From Christensenella sp. UBA4675 (lineage in GTDB: Bacteria > Bacillota > Clostridia > Christensenellales > Borkfalkiaceae), in the NCBI GenBank assembly GCA_002405165.1, contig DHLF01000008.1, positions 1-64,000 of the forward strand: a DNA stretch of 64,000 nt. Direction: 5' to 3'. The notes under the pieces were generated by a model, which was not told the origin of the DNA, ran no database searches, and saw nothing but the letters and a program-made list of their open reading frames with translations. Positions 16,496 through 23,996 of this stretch are shown one piece after another. Made by a program: the position numbers and the translations under genes. Each line of letters begins with the position of its first letter. The first letter of the stretch is position 1.

Positions 16496-17782
16496 ATGGC
16501 AAAATACAAACATTTAACATTATCGGAAAGAGTAGAAATCTATGCTTTGCTAAAAGCAAACAAAAGTATCCGAAAGATAGCAAAGGAACTAAAACGAGAT
16601 CCGACGACGATATCCAAAGAAATAAAAAAGCATTTGGAAATTCGTGAAACGGGTTGCGGTGGGCGACCATTCAATCAGTGTAAGAAGTCGGATCAATGTT
16701 TGAAATCCAAGGTGTGCGGTGCAAAATATTGTATGGAATTCTGTTACAAATGCGAAAAATGTAACAAGTATTGCAATGAATATGAGGAACAAGTATGCGA
16801 AAGACTTGTAAGATCTCCGTATTGTTGTAACGGTTGTTCAAAAACGCGCGGATGTCATTACAGGAAGAAATTTTATCGCCCTGCAACGGCGCAGAATGAG
16901 TATAAAAGTAACTTATCCGAAAGACGGAAAGGCTTTTATATCCACGCAAAGGAAGCCATAGAGATAGAACGAATTATTACAAAACCTATCTTACAAGGGC
17001 AATCGGCGCATCACGTTTGCTCGGCTCATAAAGACGAATTAAGCGTCAGCGAGAAAACGATATACAATTATATAGACGGCGGGCTGTTTGAATTGAAAAA
17101 TATAGATCTGCCGAGAAAAGTTCGGTATAGAGCGCGTCGGAAAAAGGTAGAACATAAAATCGACGCTCATTGCCGAGAAGGAAGGACGTATGAGGATTAT
17201 CTGAAATACATAGCGGAAAATCCTGTTTCGGTAGTACAAATGGATACGGTAAAAGGCGGAATCGGCGGGAAAGTGCTATTGACGTTGCATTTTGTAGAAA
17301 GCGGATTTATGCTTGCGATATTGCGTAATTCAAACACTTCTAAAAGTGTAATAGACGCATTCACAAGATTGTATCGACACTTGGGAAGAGAAATATTTAT
17401 CAAAATGTTCCCCGTAATCCTGACGGATAACGGAACAGAATTCTCGAATCCGTTAAGGCTTGAAGTGGACGAGAACGGCGAGTTCAGGACGAAAGTTTTT
17501 TATTGCGACCAGAACCGACCGGATCAAAAAGGAAGCATAGAAGTAAATCACGAATTTATTCGCCGTGTAATACCGAGAGGCGAAAGCCTTGAAAATTATA
17601 CGCAAGCAGATATCAATTTACTGATGAGCCATATAAATTCGTATGGACGAAAAAGGTTGAACGATAAAAGTCCGTATTCTGTATTTAAGTTGATGTACGG
17701 GCAAGACGTAGTAAGAAAACTCGGCATAGAAAAGATAGCGGCAGACGATATAAATTTGACGCCGAGCCTGCTGAAACACTAA
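16496..17782 (+). CDS. IS30-family transposase
   Basis: This 428-residue DDE transposase starts with the IS30 helix-turn-helix (HLTLSERVEIYALLKANKSI, then a RKIAKELKRDPTTISKEIK segment), continues with a Cys-rich region (about 55-130, over a dozen Cys) characteristic of the subgroup, and ends with the catalytic core. The catalytic residues are visible: Asp250 in QMDTVKGG, Asp311 in LTDNGTEF and Glu349 in KGSIEVNHEFIR. The gene is intact, with an AGAGGA ribosome site, so the element may be active. The frame ends 50 bases before the right inverted repeat. Confidence 0.95.
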   Translation: MAKYKHLTLSERVEIYALLKANKSIRKIAKELKRDPTTISKEIKKHLEIRETGCGGRPFNQCKKSDQCLKSKVCGAKYCMEFCYKCEKCNKYCNEYEEQVCERLVRSPYCCNGCSKTRGCHYRKKFYRPATAQNEYKSNLSERRKGFYIHAKEAIEIERIITKPILQGQSAHHVCSAHKDELSVSEKTIYNYIDGGLFELKNIDLPRKVRYRARRKKVEHKIDAHCREGRTYEDYLKYIAENPVSVVQMDTVKGGIGGKVLLTLHFVESGFMLAILRNSNTSKSVIDAFTRLYRHLGREIFIKMFPVILTDNGTEFSNPLRLEVDENGEFRTKVFYCDQNRPDQKGSIEVNHEFIRRVIPRGESLENYTQADINLLMSHINSYGRKRLNDKSPYSVFKLMYGQDVVRKLGIEKIAADDINLTPSLLKH

Positions 17783-17831
17783 AAAGATAGAAATACGGGA
17801 CAAAAGTAGCGGAAGTTTAAAAACGAGGGGT

Positions 17832-17849
17832 GGACGTTAGTTTTACAAA
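17832..17849 (-). repeat. Right terminal inverted repeat of the IS30 element
   Basis: TGGACGTTAGTTTTACAA is the imperfect inverse of 16377-16394, differing at two central bases. Confidence 0.7.
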
Positions 17850-17913
17850 AACGGTCGACCTCCGGGTGTTTTACGCCATTTTTACCCTGATAAAAGAACG
17901 GTGTGGAAGTTTG

Positions 17914-17992
17914 CAAAAGTAACGTCCGCAAAAAACGCCGTTTTTGCCGTTTTTCAATTTTTAGTCGTTTTTGCGGAACTTACCTTTACTTT
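17914..17992. repeat. Inverted repeat resembling IS30 ends
   Basis: GCAAAAGTAACGTCCGCAAAAA at its left edge faces the inverted counterpart ending ACTTACCTTTACTTTT at its right edge, around about 28 bases containing two short CGTTTTTG-type repeats. Both arms resemble the terminal repeat of the adjacent IS30 element (GTAAAGGTAACGTCC). It could be a relic of a second IS copy, a small derivative, or the target that attracted the IS. Confidence 0.5.
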
Positions 17993-18033
17993 TGAGCAGA
18001 TAAAAAATTTTTTCAAAAAGTAATAATTTTAGC

Positions 18034-18062
18034 TTGACTATAAAATGGCAAGCAAGTATAAT
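18034..18062 (+). promoter_or_regulatory. Sigma-A promoter of tnpV
   Basis: TTGACT (18034-18039) and TATAAT (18057-18062) with a 17-base spacer lie 51 bases before the ATG at 18114. The promoter overlaps an upstream in-frame ATG (18045), which excludes it as the start. Confidence 0.8.
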
Positions 18063-18113
18063 GTAATTACAATATCGTATATATACGAGAATGTAAAAAC
18101 AGGAGATGAAGAT

Positions 18114-18467
18114 ATGAAAGCCACGGAAGTGATACGAAAAGCAAATTCGGGCGAGGGGTTAACGGTGGAAGAAATTAAAATTTACAACGCTAACGTAAAA
18201 CCGCAGAAACACGTTTACGGCAAGTATGGAACGCTTGCAAAAAAGTATCTCGAAGATAAAGGGATCGACTGGACGATTGCAGATCTCCCCGAATATTTAC
18301 ACGGCGTAGACAAAGTGGCGGAAACGCTTTACGATGATATGTGGAATAAACTTTCCGGATGCGAGCAGTATCGCCGAACGGGAGATTATTTGGTCGATGT
18401 TAAGAGAATTAACGCTATGAAGCAAATCATCGAAGAAGAAATATTGAATGAAATTGTCTATGTATAG
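18114..18467 (+). CDS. TnpV-family transposon-encoded protein
   Basis: The 117-residue protein has the YGTLAKKYLED segment and the following LPEYLHGVDKVAETLYDDMW region typical of TnpV proteins, small proteins repeatedly found in clostridial mobilizable transposons of the Tn4451 type next to a large serine recombinase. Their biochemical function is not established. AGGAG sits 7 bases before the ATG at 18114. The next gene is a tiny membrane peptide 11 bases downstream, and the recombinase lies 500 bases further. Confidence 0.7.
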   Translation: MKATEVIRKANSGEGLTVEEIKIYNANVKPQKHVYGKYGTLAKKYLEDKGIDWTIADLPEYLHGVDKVAETLYDDMWNKLSGCEQYRRTGDYLVDVKRINAMKQIIEEEILNEIVYV

Positions 18468-18478
18468 AGGCTGAAATT

Positions 18479-18601
18479 ATGAAATTATTAAAAGTGTTGA
18501 ACGTAACGGGAAGAATTTTGTTTGCGGGTTTATTGATAATAAGTCATATTATAATGGGTATTATAGGGATTATTATTTGCGCTGTTACGTCACAAAAATA
18601 A
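18479..18601 (+). CDS. Small membrane peptide (40 residues)
   Basis: The frame MKLLKVLNVTGRILFAGLL and onward encodes 40 residues with one membrane helix of about 25 residues and no charged residue inside it. AGAGG is 8 bases before the ATG. It follows tnpV directly and is probably co-transcribed. Function unknown. Confidence 0.55.
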   Translation: MKLLKVLNVTGRILFAGLLIISHIIMGIIGIIICAVTSQK

Positions 18602-18691
18602 ATTCGCAGGCGATATAAAAATCAATCCGAAAAAGCGAACGAGGCGGACAGCGGTAGTTTGTTTATTACGGAAATATTAAAAGGGAGGATA

Positions 18692-18733
18692 ATGCGCTAT
18701 AAATGGAGAGAGAACATTGTATCTATATGGTGA
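18692..18733 (+). CDS. Possible 13-codon leader peptide
   Basis: A strong AAAGGGAGG ribosome site is followed at the correct distance by ATG and 12 more codons (MRYKWRENIVSIW) before TGA. The peptide overlaps the first of three direct repeats located before the recombinase genes. It may be a leader peptide or the decayed start of a former gene. Confidence 0.3.
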   Translation: MRYKWRENIVSIW

Positions 18734-18772
18734 GAGAACATAGTAACCGTTCGGGGAAGAGAACATTGTACC
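18704..18772 (+). repeat. Three direct repeats upstream of the recombinase genes
   Basis: GAGAACATTGTA (18710-18721), GAGAACATAGTA (18734-18745) and GAGAACATTGTA (18759-18770) are spaced 24 and 25 bases apart, close to two and a third helical turns, each with a purine-rich GG.GA lead. The regular spacing suggests a protein-binding array controlling or assisting the recombinase. Confidence 0.5.
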
Positions 18773-18799
18773 CTGTAGCAAAAATTAAAAATTACAGGA

Positions 18800-18976
18800 G
18801 TGACAAAGGAACAAAAGAAATTAAAAGAGGTAATGGACGAAAAGTATGTGGCTTTCTTATTGCTTGAAAGCATGTACGAATCTGGGAAAATTAACAAGGC
18901 AACGTATGAAAACGTGCTTAAAGAAAAAAGAAATTATATTGAAGAAAAGTATAATTTAAAGGATGTGCTGGTATGA
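18800..18976 (+). CDS. Small SHOCT-like protein (58 residues)
   Basis: The frame VTKEQKKLKEVMDEKYVAFL continues to 58 residues and ends with KDVLV just where the recombinase begins (ATGA overlap). The segment LLESMYESGKINKATYENVL has the short helix-turn-helix pattern of SHOCT domains (two helices separated by a Gly and an Ile/Thr turn). The GTG start at 18800 is the best available, although AGGAG touches it; an ATG at 18833 is the alternative. Such small proteins often precede large serine recombinases in mobilizable elements. The overlap suggests translational coupling. Function unknown. Confidence 0.55.
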   Translation: MTKEQKKLKEVMDEKYVAFLLLESMYESGKINKATYENVLKEKRNYIEEKYNLKDVLV

Positions 18977-20766
18977 GCAGGGTGATTTTATCTGATTTAT
19001 CGGAAAATAAAGTGGTTTTGCCGACGAATGTATCGACGTTTGACAGGGACAGGCAGCGCAGCGTTGTATTTTACGGACGGGTAAGTACGGAACATGAAGC
19101 GCAACTCGCCGCACTCGAAAATCAAATGCAATGGTATGAAGATCAGGCGAAGTATCACCCGAACTGGACGGTGATAAAAAGTTATATCGATCGCGGAATC
19201 ACGGGAACGCAGGCGAAGAAACGTCCCGCATTCATGGAAATGCTAAACGACGCCAAGTATCATAAATTTGATTTGATCGTAACGCGCGAGGTATGCCGTT
19301 TTGCGAGAAATACGGTAGATACGCTTGTAATTACGAGACAGTTAAAAGAAATCGGGATAGAAGTATATTTTGTGGAAGATAACATCTGGACGATGGATAA
19401 CGACGGCGAACTTCGTCTTACGATTATGGCGACTCTTGCGCAGGAAGAAAGTAGAAAAACGTCTGAACGCGTTCGCGCGGGACAAAAGATAAGCCGAGAT
19501 AACGGCGTGTTATACGGCAACGGGAATATTCTCGGCTATGACAGGCTCGGCGATACTTACGTTATCAACGAAGATCAGGCGGAAACAGTGCGCATTATTT
19601 ACGATTTATACTTAAAAGGCAACGGCTTTAATAAAATCGTAAACGAACTCGTGCGGTTGAAGCGTAAAGATTCGTCGGGGCTGGTGCGGTGGGACGCGAC
19701 AAAAGTTTCTCGTATTTTACATAACGCAACGTATAAGGGATATCAAGGTTATTATAAATCGCACAAGAATAACCATTTGGATCAAAAGACGATAGTAAAC
19801 CGCGACGAAGATACTTATCTTTACGTAAAAGGCAGGTTTACGCCGATTATATCCGAAGAAGTGTGGGATAAATGCAAGGCTCTCAGAGAAAGCAAGTTGA
19901 CCTTAAGGAAAACGCAAGAGGGGAAACTCGAACGGACGGGGACGAGAACTTCGGAAGATATCTGGGCAAAGCGTCTGATCTGTCGATGCGGGCATCGTAT
20001 GAGAAAGGATCGGTGGCACGTAAATAAAACGGGTTTAACTTACGGCTACAAATGTTACAACGTTTTAAATAACGGAAGTAAACAGACGAGAATAGACGCC
20101 GGGCTCGATGCGGACAAGTATTGCGATATGGGTACGATAGCCGATTGGAAATTCGATTTAATGCTGCGTGAGTTGTTAAAAGCATTGAATTTAAATAACG
20201 ACGATTTAATTAAAAAAGCGTATAATCAATTTGAGAACTCGTATACGAAAGAAACGAAGGAGGCAAGAGAACTTCGTGACGCGGAAGCAAAACTCAGAAA
20301 AATTCGGATTAAACTTGAAAATTTAACCGAAATGCGCGTTAACGGAGAAATTGATAAGCAAGAATATTCGTCGTTAAAGGCAAAAATTAACGGCGAAATG
20401 CTTATCGCCGAAAAAGAAATCGACGATATAAAACGAGTGGTGCTTGAAGAGGAACGGAAAGCTACGCCGCTTGTTTCAATTGACGTTTTTCGTTCCATGG
20501 CGGTGGAAGACCTGGATTTTACGAAACCGATACGGCATTCTGCTTTGGTGAATACAATGATTAAAAAAATCGTGCCGAACACTTCGCTTGATTTTAAGTG
20601 GTATCTTAATTTATATCCGAAGCGTGACGATGCGGGCGACGAAGACTACAAAGAAGTTGTAGAATTTACAATCGATTACGATGTGGCGAAAGATTTTCGG
20701 AATAATCGTGGCGAAATGCTCAGACAAAACCAGTGGAAGGACCTGACCGTAAGAGTTATGATTTAG
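18973..20766 (+). CDS. Large serine recombinase (site-specific integrase/excisionase)
   Basis: The 597-residue protein is of the TndX/TnpX type. The N-terminal resolvase domain has the catalytic Ser38 in YGRVSTE with Arg36, and Arg residues in the CRFARN and EESRKTSERVR segments. The recombinase domain follows (VRIIYDLYLKGNGFNKIVNE) with a Cys-containing zinc ribbon (RLICRCGHRMRK at about 336, plus a later KCYN), then a long coiled-coil region (about 420-500). Such enzymes excise and insert circular elements, using short core sites often centred on GA. It is the only integrase-like gene in the 25 kb region and so the best candidate for having integrated it. It could equally mark the end of a smaller mobilizable element nested within. 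Confidence 0.93.
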   Translation: MSRVILSDLSENKVVLPTNVSTFDRDRQRSVVFYGRVSTEHEAQLAALENQMQWYEDQAKYHPNWTVIKSYIDRGITGTQAKKRPAFMEMLNDAKYHKFDLIVTREVCRFARNTVDTLVITRQLKEIGIEVYFVEDNIWTMDNDGELRLTIMATLAQEESRKTSERVRAGQKISRDNGVLYGNGNILGYDRLGDTYVINEDQAETVRIIYDLYLKGNGFNKIVNELVRLKRKDSSGLVRWDATKVSRILHNATYKGYQGYYKSHKNNHLDQKTIVNRDEDTYLYVKGRFTPIISEEVWDKCKALRESKLTLRKTQEGKLERTGTRTSEDIWAKRLICRCGHRMRKDRWHVNKTGLTYGYKCYNVLNNGSKQTRIDAGLDADKYCDMGTIADWKFDLMLRELLKALNLNNDDLIKKAYNQFENSYTKETKEARELRDAEAKLRKIRIKLENLTEMRVNGEIDKQEYSSLKAKINGEMLIAEKEIDDIKRVVLEEERKATPLVSIDVFRSMAVEDLDFTKPIRHSALVNTMIKKIVPNTSLDFKWYLNLYPKRDDAGDEDYKEVVEFTIDYDVAKDFRNNRGEMLRQNQWKDLTVRVMI

Positions 20767-20902
20767 GCGTTAAGGCATGCGGGTAATACCGTGTGCCTTA
20801 AAATTTATATGTTGTTTTGGGCAAAAAACAAATAATGTGACTATTGAAAAATCAAGATTTTATTAAATTTAATAAAAAAATACCTAAACCGCATAAAAAG
20901 CG

Positions 20903-20931
20903 TTGACATTCGTTCGTAAATTATGTAAAAT
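20903..20931 (+). promoter_or_regulatory. Sigma-A promoter of the abiE operon
   Basis: TTGACA (20903-20908) and TAAAAT (20926-20931) with 17-base spacing lie 29 bases before the antitoxin ATG. Confidence 0.8.
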
Positions 20932-20960
20932 AAGTATAAAGATATAAGGATAGTGATACA

Positions 20961-21698
20961 ATGGAAGATTTTTATCAATCGCGTGCATTGTTTCGTACGC
21001 AAGATATTTTAGATTATTTTACAAGCGTGCGTAGTATGCAAACTAAATTAAAAGCATTAATTGAAGTCGGGCGTATAGCAAAAATAAAAAACGGATTATA
21101 TGCGACGGTTAATCCCTTAACCGGAGATGTTTTTGCGAGCCGTTTTGAAATAGCGTCGGCTCTTTTTGAAAATGCGTGCGTGGCATATCACTCTGCGTTA
21201 GAATTTCACGGACTTGGCAACCAAATGTTTTCAGAGGTACAAGTGTTTACCGAAAAACGAAATATTCCGTTTGAATATAACGGGCTTGAATATAAATTTT
21301 TCTCATATACCGCAAAAGGCGGAATAATGCGTTTAGAACAAAATGCGGAAATCGTAGTTACGGATTTGGAAAGAACTGTGGTTGATTGCATTGACCGTAT
21401 CGACCTTGCAGGTGGACTTGAGGAACTTGCCACGGCGTTAAACGGTATCACGCATCTTGACGAGCAAGCATTATTAGCCTATTTGAAAGAGTATAACAAG
21501 AAATTCGTTTATAAAAAGGCAGGATTCTTACTTTCTTTATTGAAGAAAGACCTTTTATCGCAAAACTTCTTTGATATATGTAAGCAAAACTGTTCTATAA
21601 AATTAGAAGATATAAGCGAAAACAAAAAGATGCCGAGAAAAACGGATAAGTATTGGGGACTTATGTATCCAGAAAAACTTATAAATACGGAGAACTGA
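20961..21698 (+). CDS. abiEi: AbiEi-type antitoxin
   Basis: The 245-residue protein has the AbiEi layout: an N-terminal winged helix (ALFRTQDILDYFTSVRSMQT, KNGLYATVNPLTGD) and a C-terminal domain with VTDLERTVVDCIDRIDLAGG, a motif of this family. AbiEi represses its own operon and neutralises the nucleotidyltransferase AbiEii without direct contact (type IV toxin-antitoxin). The downstream gene is the matching toxin, starting one base after the stop. The pair gives abortive infection and stabilises mobile elements, which fits its position between the recombinase and the defence operon. Confidence 0.85.
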   Translation: MEDFYQSRALFRTQDILDYFTSVRSMQTKLKALIEVGRIAKIKNGLYATVNPLTGDVFASRFEIASALFENACVAYHSALEFHGLGNQMFSEVQVFTEKRNIPFEYNGLEYKFFSYTAKGGIMRLEQNAEIVVTDLERTVVDCIDRIDLAGGLEELATALNGITHLDEQALLAYLKEYNKKFVYKKAGFLLSLLKKDLLSQNFFDICKQNCSIKLEDISENKKMPRKTDKYWGLMYPEKLINTEN

Positions 21699-21699
21699 T

Positions 21700-22635
21700 A
21701 TGATAAACCTATCGCAAAAAAACGTAGTTAAAATGGCGAAAGAAACCAACTTTATCAAAGATAACGTTGAAAAGGTTATGCGCCTTGCGGATATTTTAGA
21801 GTTTGTTTTTTCGTCCAAATGGAAAGATAAACTTGCTCTTAAAGGCGGAACGGCTATTAATTTGTTTTATCGTGAACTTCCAAGACTTTCAGTCGACATA
21901 GATTTAGACTATATCGGCGACACGAAAGAAGAAATGGAAAAAGATAAGGAAGAATTATGGAACTTCTTGCAAATGGCGTTATTCCAAAAGAATTATTCGC
22001 TTTCGCCACAAAGTAAAAGATATTTCGCCTTAGATTCAGCCGTTTTTCAATATATAAACAACGCAGGAAATCGTGACAATATCAAAATAGAAATAAACTA
22101 TCTTGACAGAAAGCACGTTCTTCCGCTCTGCGATAAGCCTATCAAAACTCCCGTTGCCGAAAGTGATACGAGCGTAAAAGTTTTAAGCGCTTGCGAGTTA
22201 TATGGAAGCAAACTTGCGGCTTTAATCGGACGTTGTAAACCGAGAGACATTTACGACGTTTACGGGCTTATTGAAAGCGGTATGATAGAAAATAAAGAAA
22301 TGCTTAAAAAATGTACTATCTTCTATAATTGTATCGGTGGGGATTCCAATATTTGCGACGTTTCTCTTGATATTTTAGACGGTGTTACGGATAGAGATAT
22401 TAGTAGGCAACTCAAACCTATGCTTAACAAGAATGACCGTTTTAAAAAAGATACGGTAATCGCTTCCATAAAAGAATATTTACAAAACTTACTTGTGCTT
22501 AGCGATAACGAAAAAGAATTTGTTAAAGAGTTTGCTAATAAGAACTATCGCCCTGAACTGTTGTTTGAAGATAAAGAAATATTAGAGCGTATCTCTGCGC
22601 ACCCGATGGCTTTGTGGCGCGTTAGGGAAAAATAA
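21700..22635 (+). CDS. abiEii: AbiEii-type nucleotidyltransferase toxin
   Basis: The 311-residue protein carries the nucleotidyltransferase signature of AbiEii: KGGTAINLF at 48-56 and SVDIDLD at 64-70, with Asp66 and Asp68 as metal ligands, and the later KLAALIGRCKPRDIYDVYGL motif typical of the family. AbiEii-type toxins add nucleotides to tRNA or other targets and halt growth. All motifs look intact, so the toxin is probably functional. It forms an operon with the antitoxin upstream. Confidence 0.88.
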   Translation: MINLSQKNVVKMAKETNFIKDNVEKVMRLADILEFVFSSKWKDKLALKGGTAINLFYRELPRLSVDIDLDYIGDTKEEMEKDKEELWNFLQMALFQKNYSLSPQSKRYFALDSAVFQYINNAGNRDNIKIEINYLDRKHVLPLCDKPIKTPVAESDTSVKVLSACELYGSKLAALIGRCKPRDIYDVYGLIESGMIENKEMLKKCTIFYNCIGGDSNICDVSLDILDGVTDRDISRQLKPMLNKNDRFKKDTVIASIKEYLQNLLVLSDNEKEFVKEFANKNYRPELLFEDKEILERISAHPMALWRVREK

Positions 22636-22651
22636 TAATTAAAACTTTTAT

Positions 22652-22676
22652 AAATATGACGAAAATTGTCATATTT
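22652..22676. promoter_or_regulatory. Perfect 9-base hairpin/palindrome after abiEii
   Basis: AAATATGAC and GTCATATTT flank a 7-base loop. There is no T run, so it is not a typical terminator. It is immediately followed by a second palindrome in the leader of the methyltransferase gene. Confidence 0.5.
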
Positions 22677-22680
22677 ACTG

Positions 22681-22705
22681 TGCTAAAATCAAAGTGATTT
22701 TAGCA
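22681..22705. promoter_or_regulatory. Perfect 10-base palindrome upstream of the methyltransferase
   Basis: TGCTAAAATC and GATTTTAGCA flank AAAGT, 40 bases before the ATG. Methyltransferase operons are often autoregulated through such sites; this is a candidate operator or an mRNA hairpin. Confidence 0.5.
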
Positions 22706-22744
22706 GAAAACATTGAGCATAAGAAAAAAGGATGATTTATTAAA

Positions 22745-23974
22745 ATGAGCAAGTATAGAGTGGTTGATTTGTTTTCTGGAGTTGGTGGGTTAACGTTTGG
22801 TTTTTATTATAATCTAGTTAATAACCAATTTAAAAAAAGAGACAACATTGAATTTGTTTTTGCTAACGAGTTCGCGCCGCAAGCAGTGGCAGCCTTTAAA
22901 AAGAATTACGGTGATGATATTCCTATGATAGCAGGGGATATCTGTGGTATTACAGATAAGGAAATTGAAGGAAGATTAAACGGTGAAGAGGTGGACGTTA
23001 TTATAGGTGGTCCTCCTTGTCAATCGTTCAGTACGGTTGGACAGCGAAAATATGACGATAGAGCAAAGCTATCTAATCAATATTTAAGGTTATTAGAAAA
23101 GATTAAACCCAAAATGTTCTTATTCGAGAATGTTAAAGGAATTCTTTCTATGAGAGAAATTTTTTATAAAACTGACGCTAACGGTGCGACTATTTACGAA
23201 GAAGTTGTAAAACATAGGGGAGAGAAAACCTTTGTAAAGAAAGAAGCGGTAATCGACCATTATGGTGATTTGGTAATGGATGTATTAAAACGCGAATTTG
23301 ATAGGATTGGCTATAAAATAGTTCATAAGACTATGGTTGCCGCTAAGTTTGGTGTTCCCCAAAATCGTGAAAGAGTATTTATCATTGGTATAAGAAAGGA
23401 TTTGGATTTAGAGTGGTCTTATCCAGAAGGTGATTGTGAAGAAGCTCTTTCAATTTCTCATGCTATATCTGATTTGCCTCCAGTAGGAGAAGGTGAAACT
23501 GTTACCGAGTATACAACAGAGCCAATGAATGATTATCAACGATTAATGCGTGGAGATAGTCAAGAAATAACGCAGCATTTTTGCGGTTTTTACGGAGATA
23601 AGATTAGAACCGTAATACAAAATGTGGCAGAAGGTCAAGGAAAGAACGATTTTAATGCAAAAGTTGATGCTGGTTTAATAGATAGAAGGTATTATTTAAC
23701 TTCCGGATATGGAAATACGTATGGAAGATTGGAAAGAAATAAGCCATCCACAACGATAACTAATAACTTGGCAACACCTTCGGCTTTGCGTTGTATTCAT
23801 TATGAACAAGATAGAGCGTTGACGCCTAGAGAAGGAGCAAGAATACAATCTTTCCCGGATTGGTATCATTTTGAGGGTAACAGAACTGACGTCGCTCGTC
23901 AAGTTGGTAACGCCGTTCCACCGTTGATGGCGATAGCGTTTGCAAATAAGATAATAGAAACTTTGGAGAAATAA
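22745..23974 (+). CDS. DNA (cytosine-5) methyltransferase
   Basis: The 409-residue enzyme contains the ordered C5-methyltransferase motifs: I (VVDLFSGVGGLTFGF), IV (IIGGPPCQSFSTVGQR, catalytic Cys92), VI (FENVKG), VIII (QNRERVFIIG), the variable target-recognition region, and IX-X (LTPREGARIQSFP and VARQVGNAVPP). It would methylate cytosines at a specific site. It is the first gene of an eight-gene run on one strand with gaps of 0-24 bases, and the last gene is vsr, which repairs the T:G mismatches that follow 5-methylcytosine deamination. In this context it probably marks self DNA for the defence system. Target sequence unknown. Confidence 0.95.
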   Translation: MSKYRVVDLFSGVGGLTFGFYYNLVNNQFKKRDNIEFVFANEFAPQAVAAFKKNYGDDIPMIAGDICGITDKEIEGRLNGEEVDVIIGGPPCQSFSTVGQRKYDDRAKLSNQYLRLLEKIKPKMFLFENVKGILSMREIFYKTDANGATIYEEVVKHRGEKTFVKKEAVIDHYGDLVMDVLKREFDRIGYKIVHKTMVAAKFGVPQNRERVFIIGIRKDLDLEWSYPEGDCEEALSISHAISDLPPVGEGETVTEYTTEPMNDYQRLMRGDSQEITQHFCGFYGDKIRTVIQNVAEGQGKNDFNAKVDAGLIDRRYYLTSGYGNTYGRLERNKPSTTITNNLATPSALRCIHYEQDRALTPREGARIQSFPDWYHFEGNRTDVARQVGNAVPPLMAIAFANKIIETLEK

Positions 23975-23996
23975 TTTCACGAGATAGAGGAAATTT

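Larger units (their letters stand above)
16377..17849 (+). mobile_element. IS30-family insertion sequence
   Basis: The element is 1473 bases long and holds one transposase gene. Its ends are an 18-base imperfect inverted repeat (16377-16394 and 17832-17849, 16 of 18 matching). It sits 13 bases behind the coiled-coil gene and so separates the mobilisation genes from tnpV and the recombinase. Target duplication is not clear because the flanks are A/T-rich. Two more end-like sequences at 17914-17992 make the exact right boundary uncertain. Confidence 0.8.

Noticed and set aside
18045..18113. Longer start for the TnpV gene at the ATG at 18045
   Set aside because: That ATG lies inside the TTGACT-17-TATAAT promoter and has no ribosome site; AGGAG fits the ATG at 18114.
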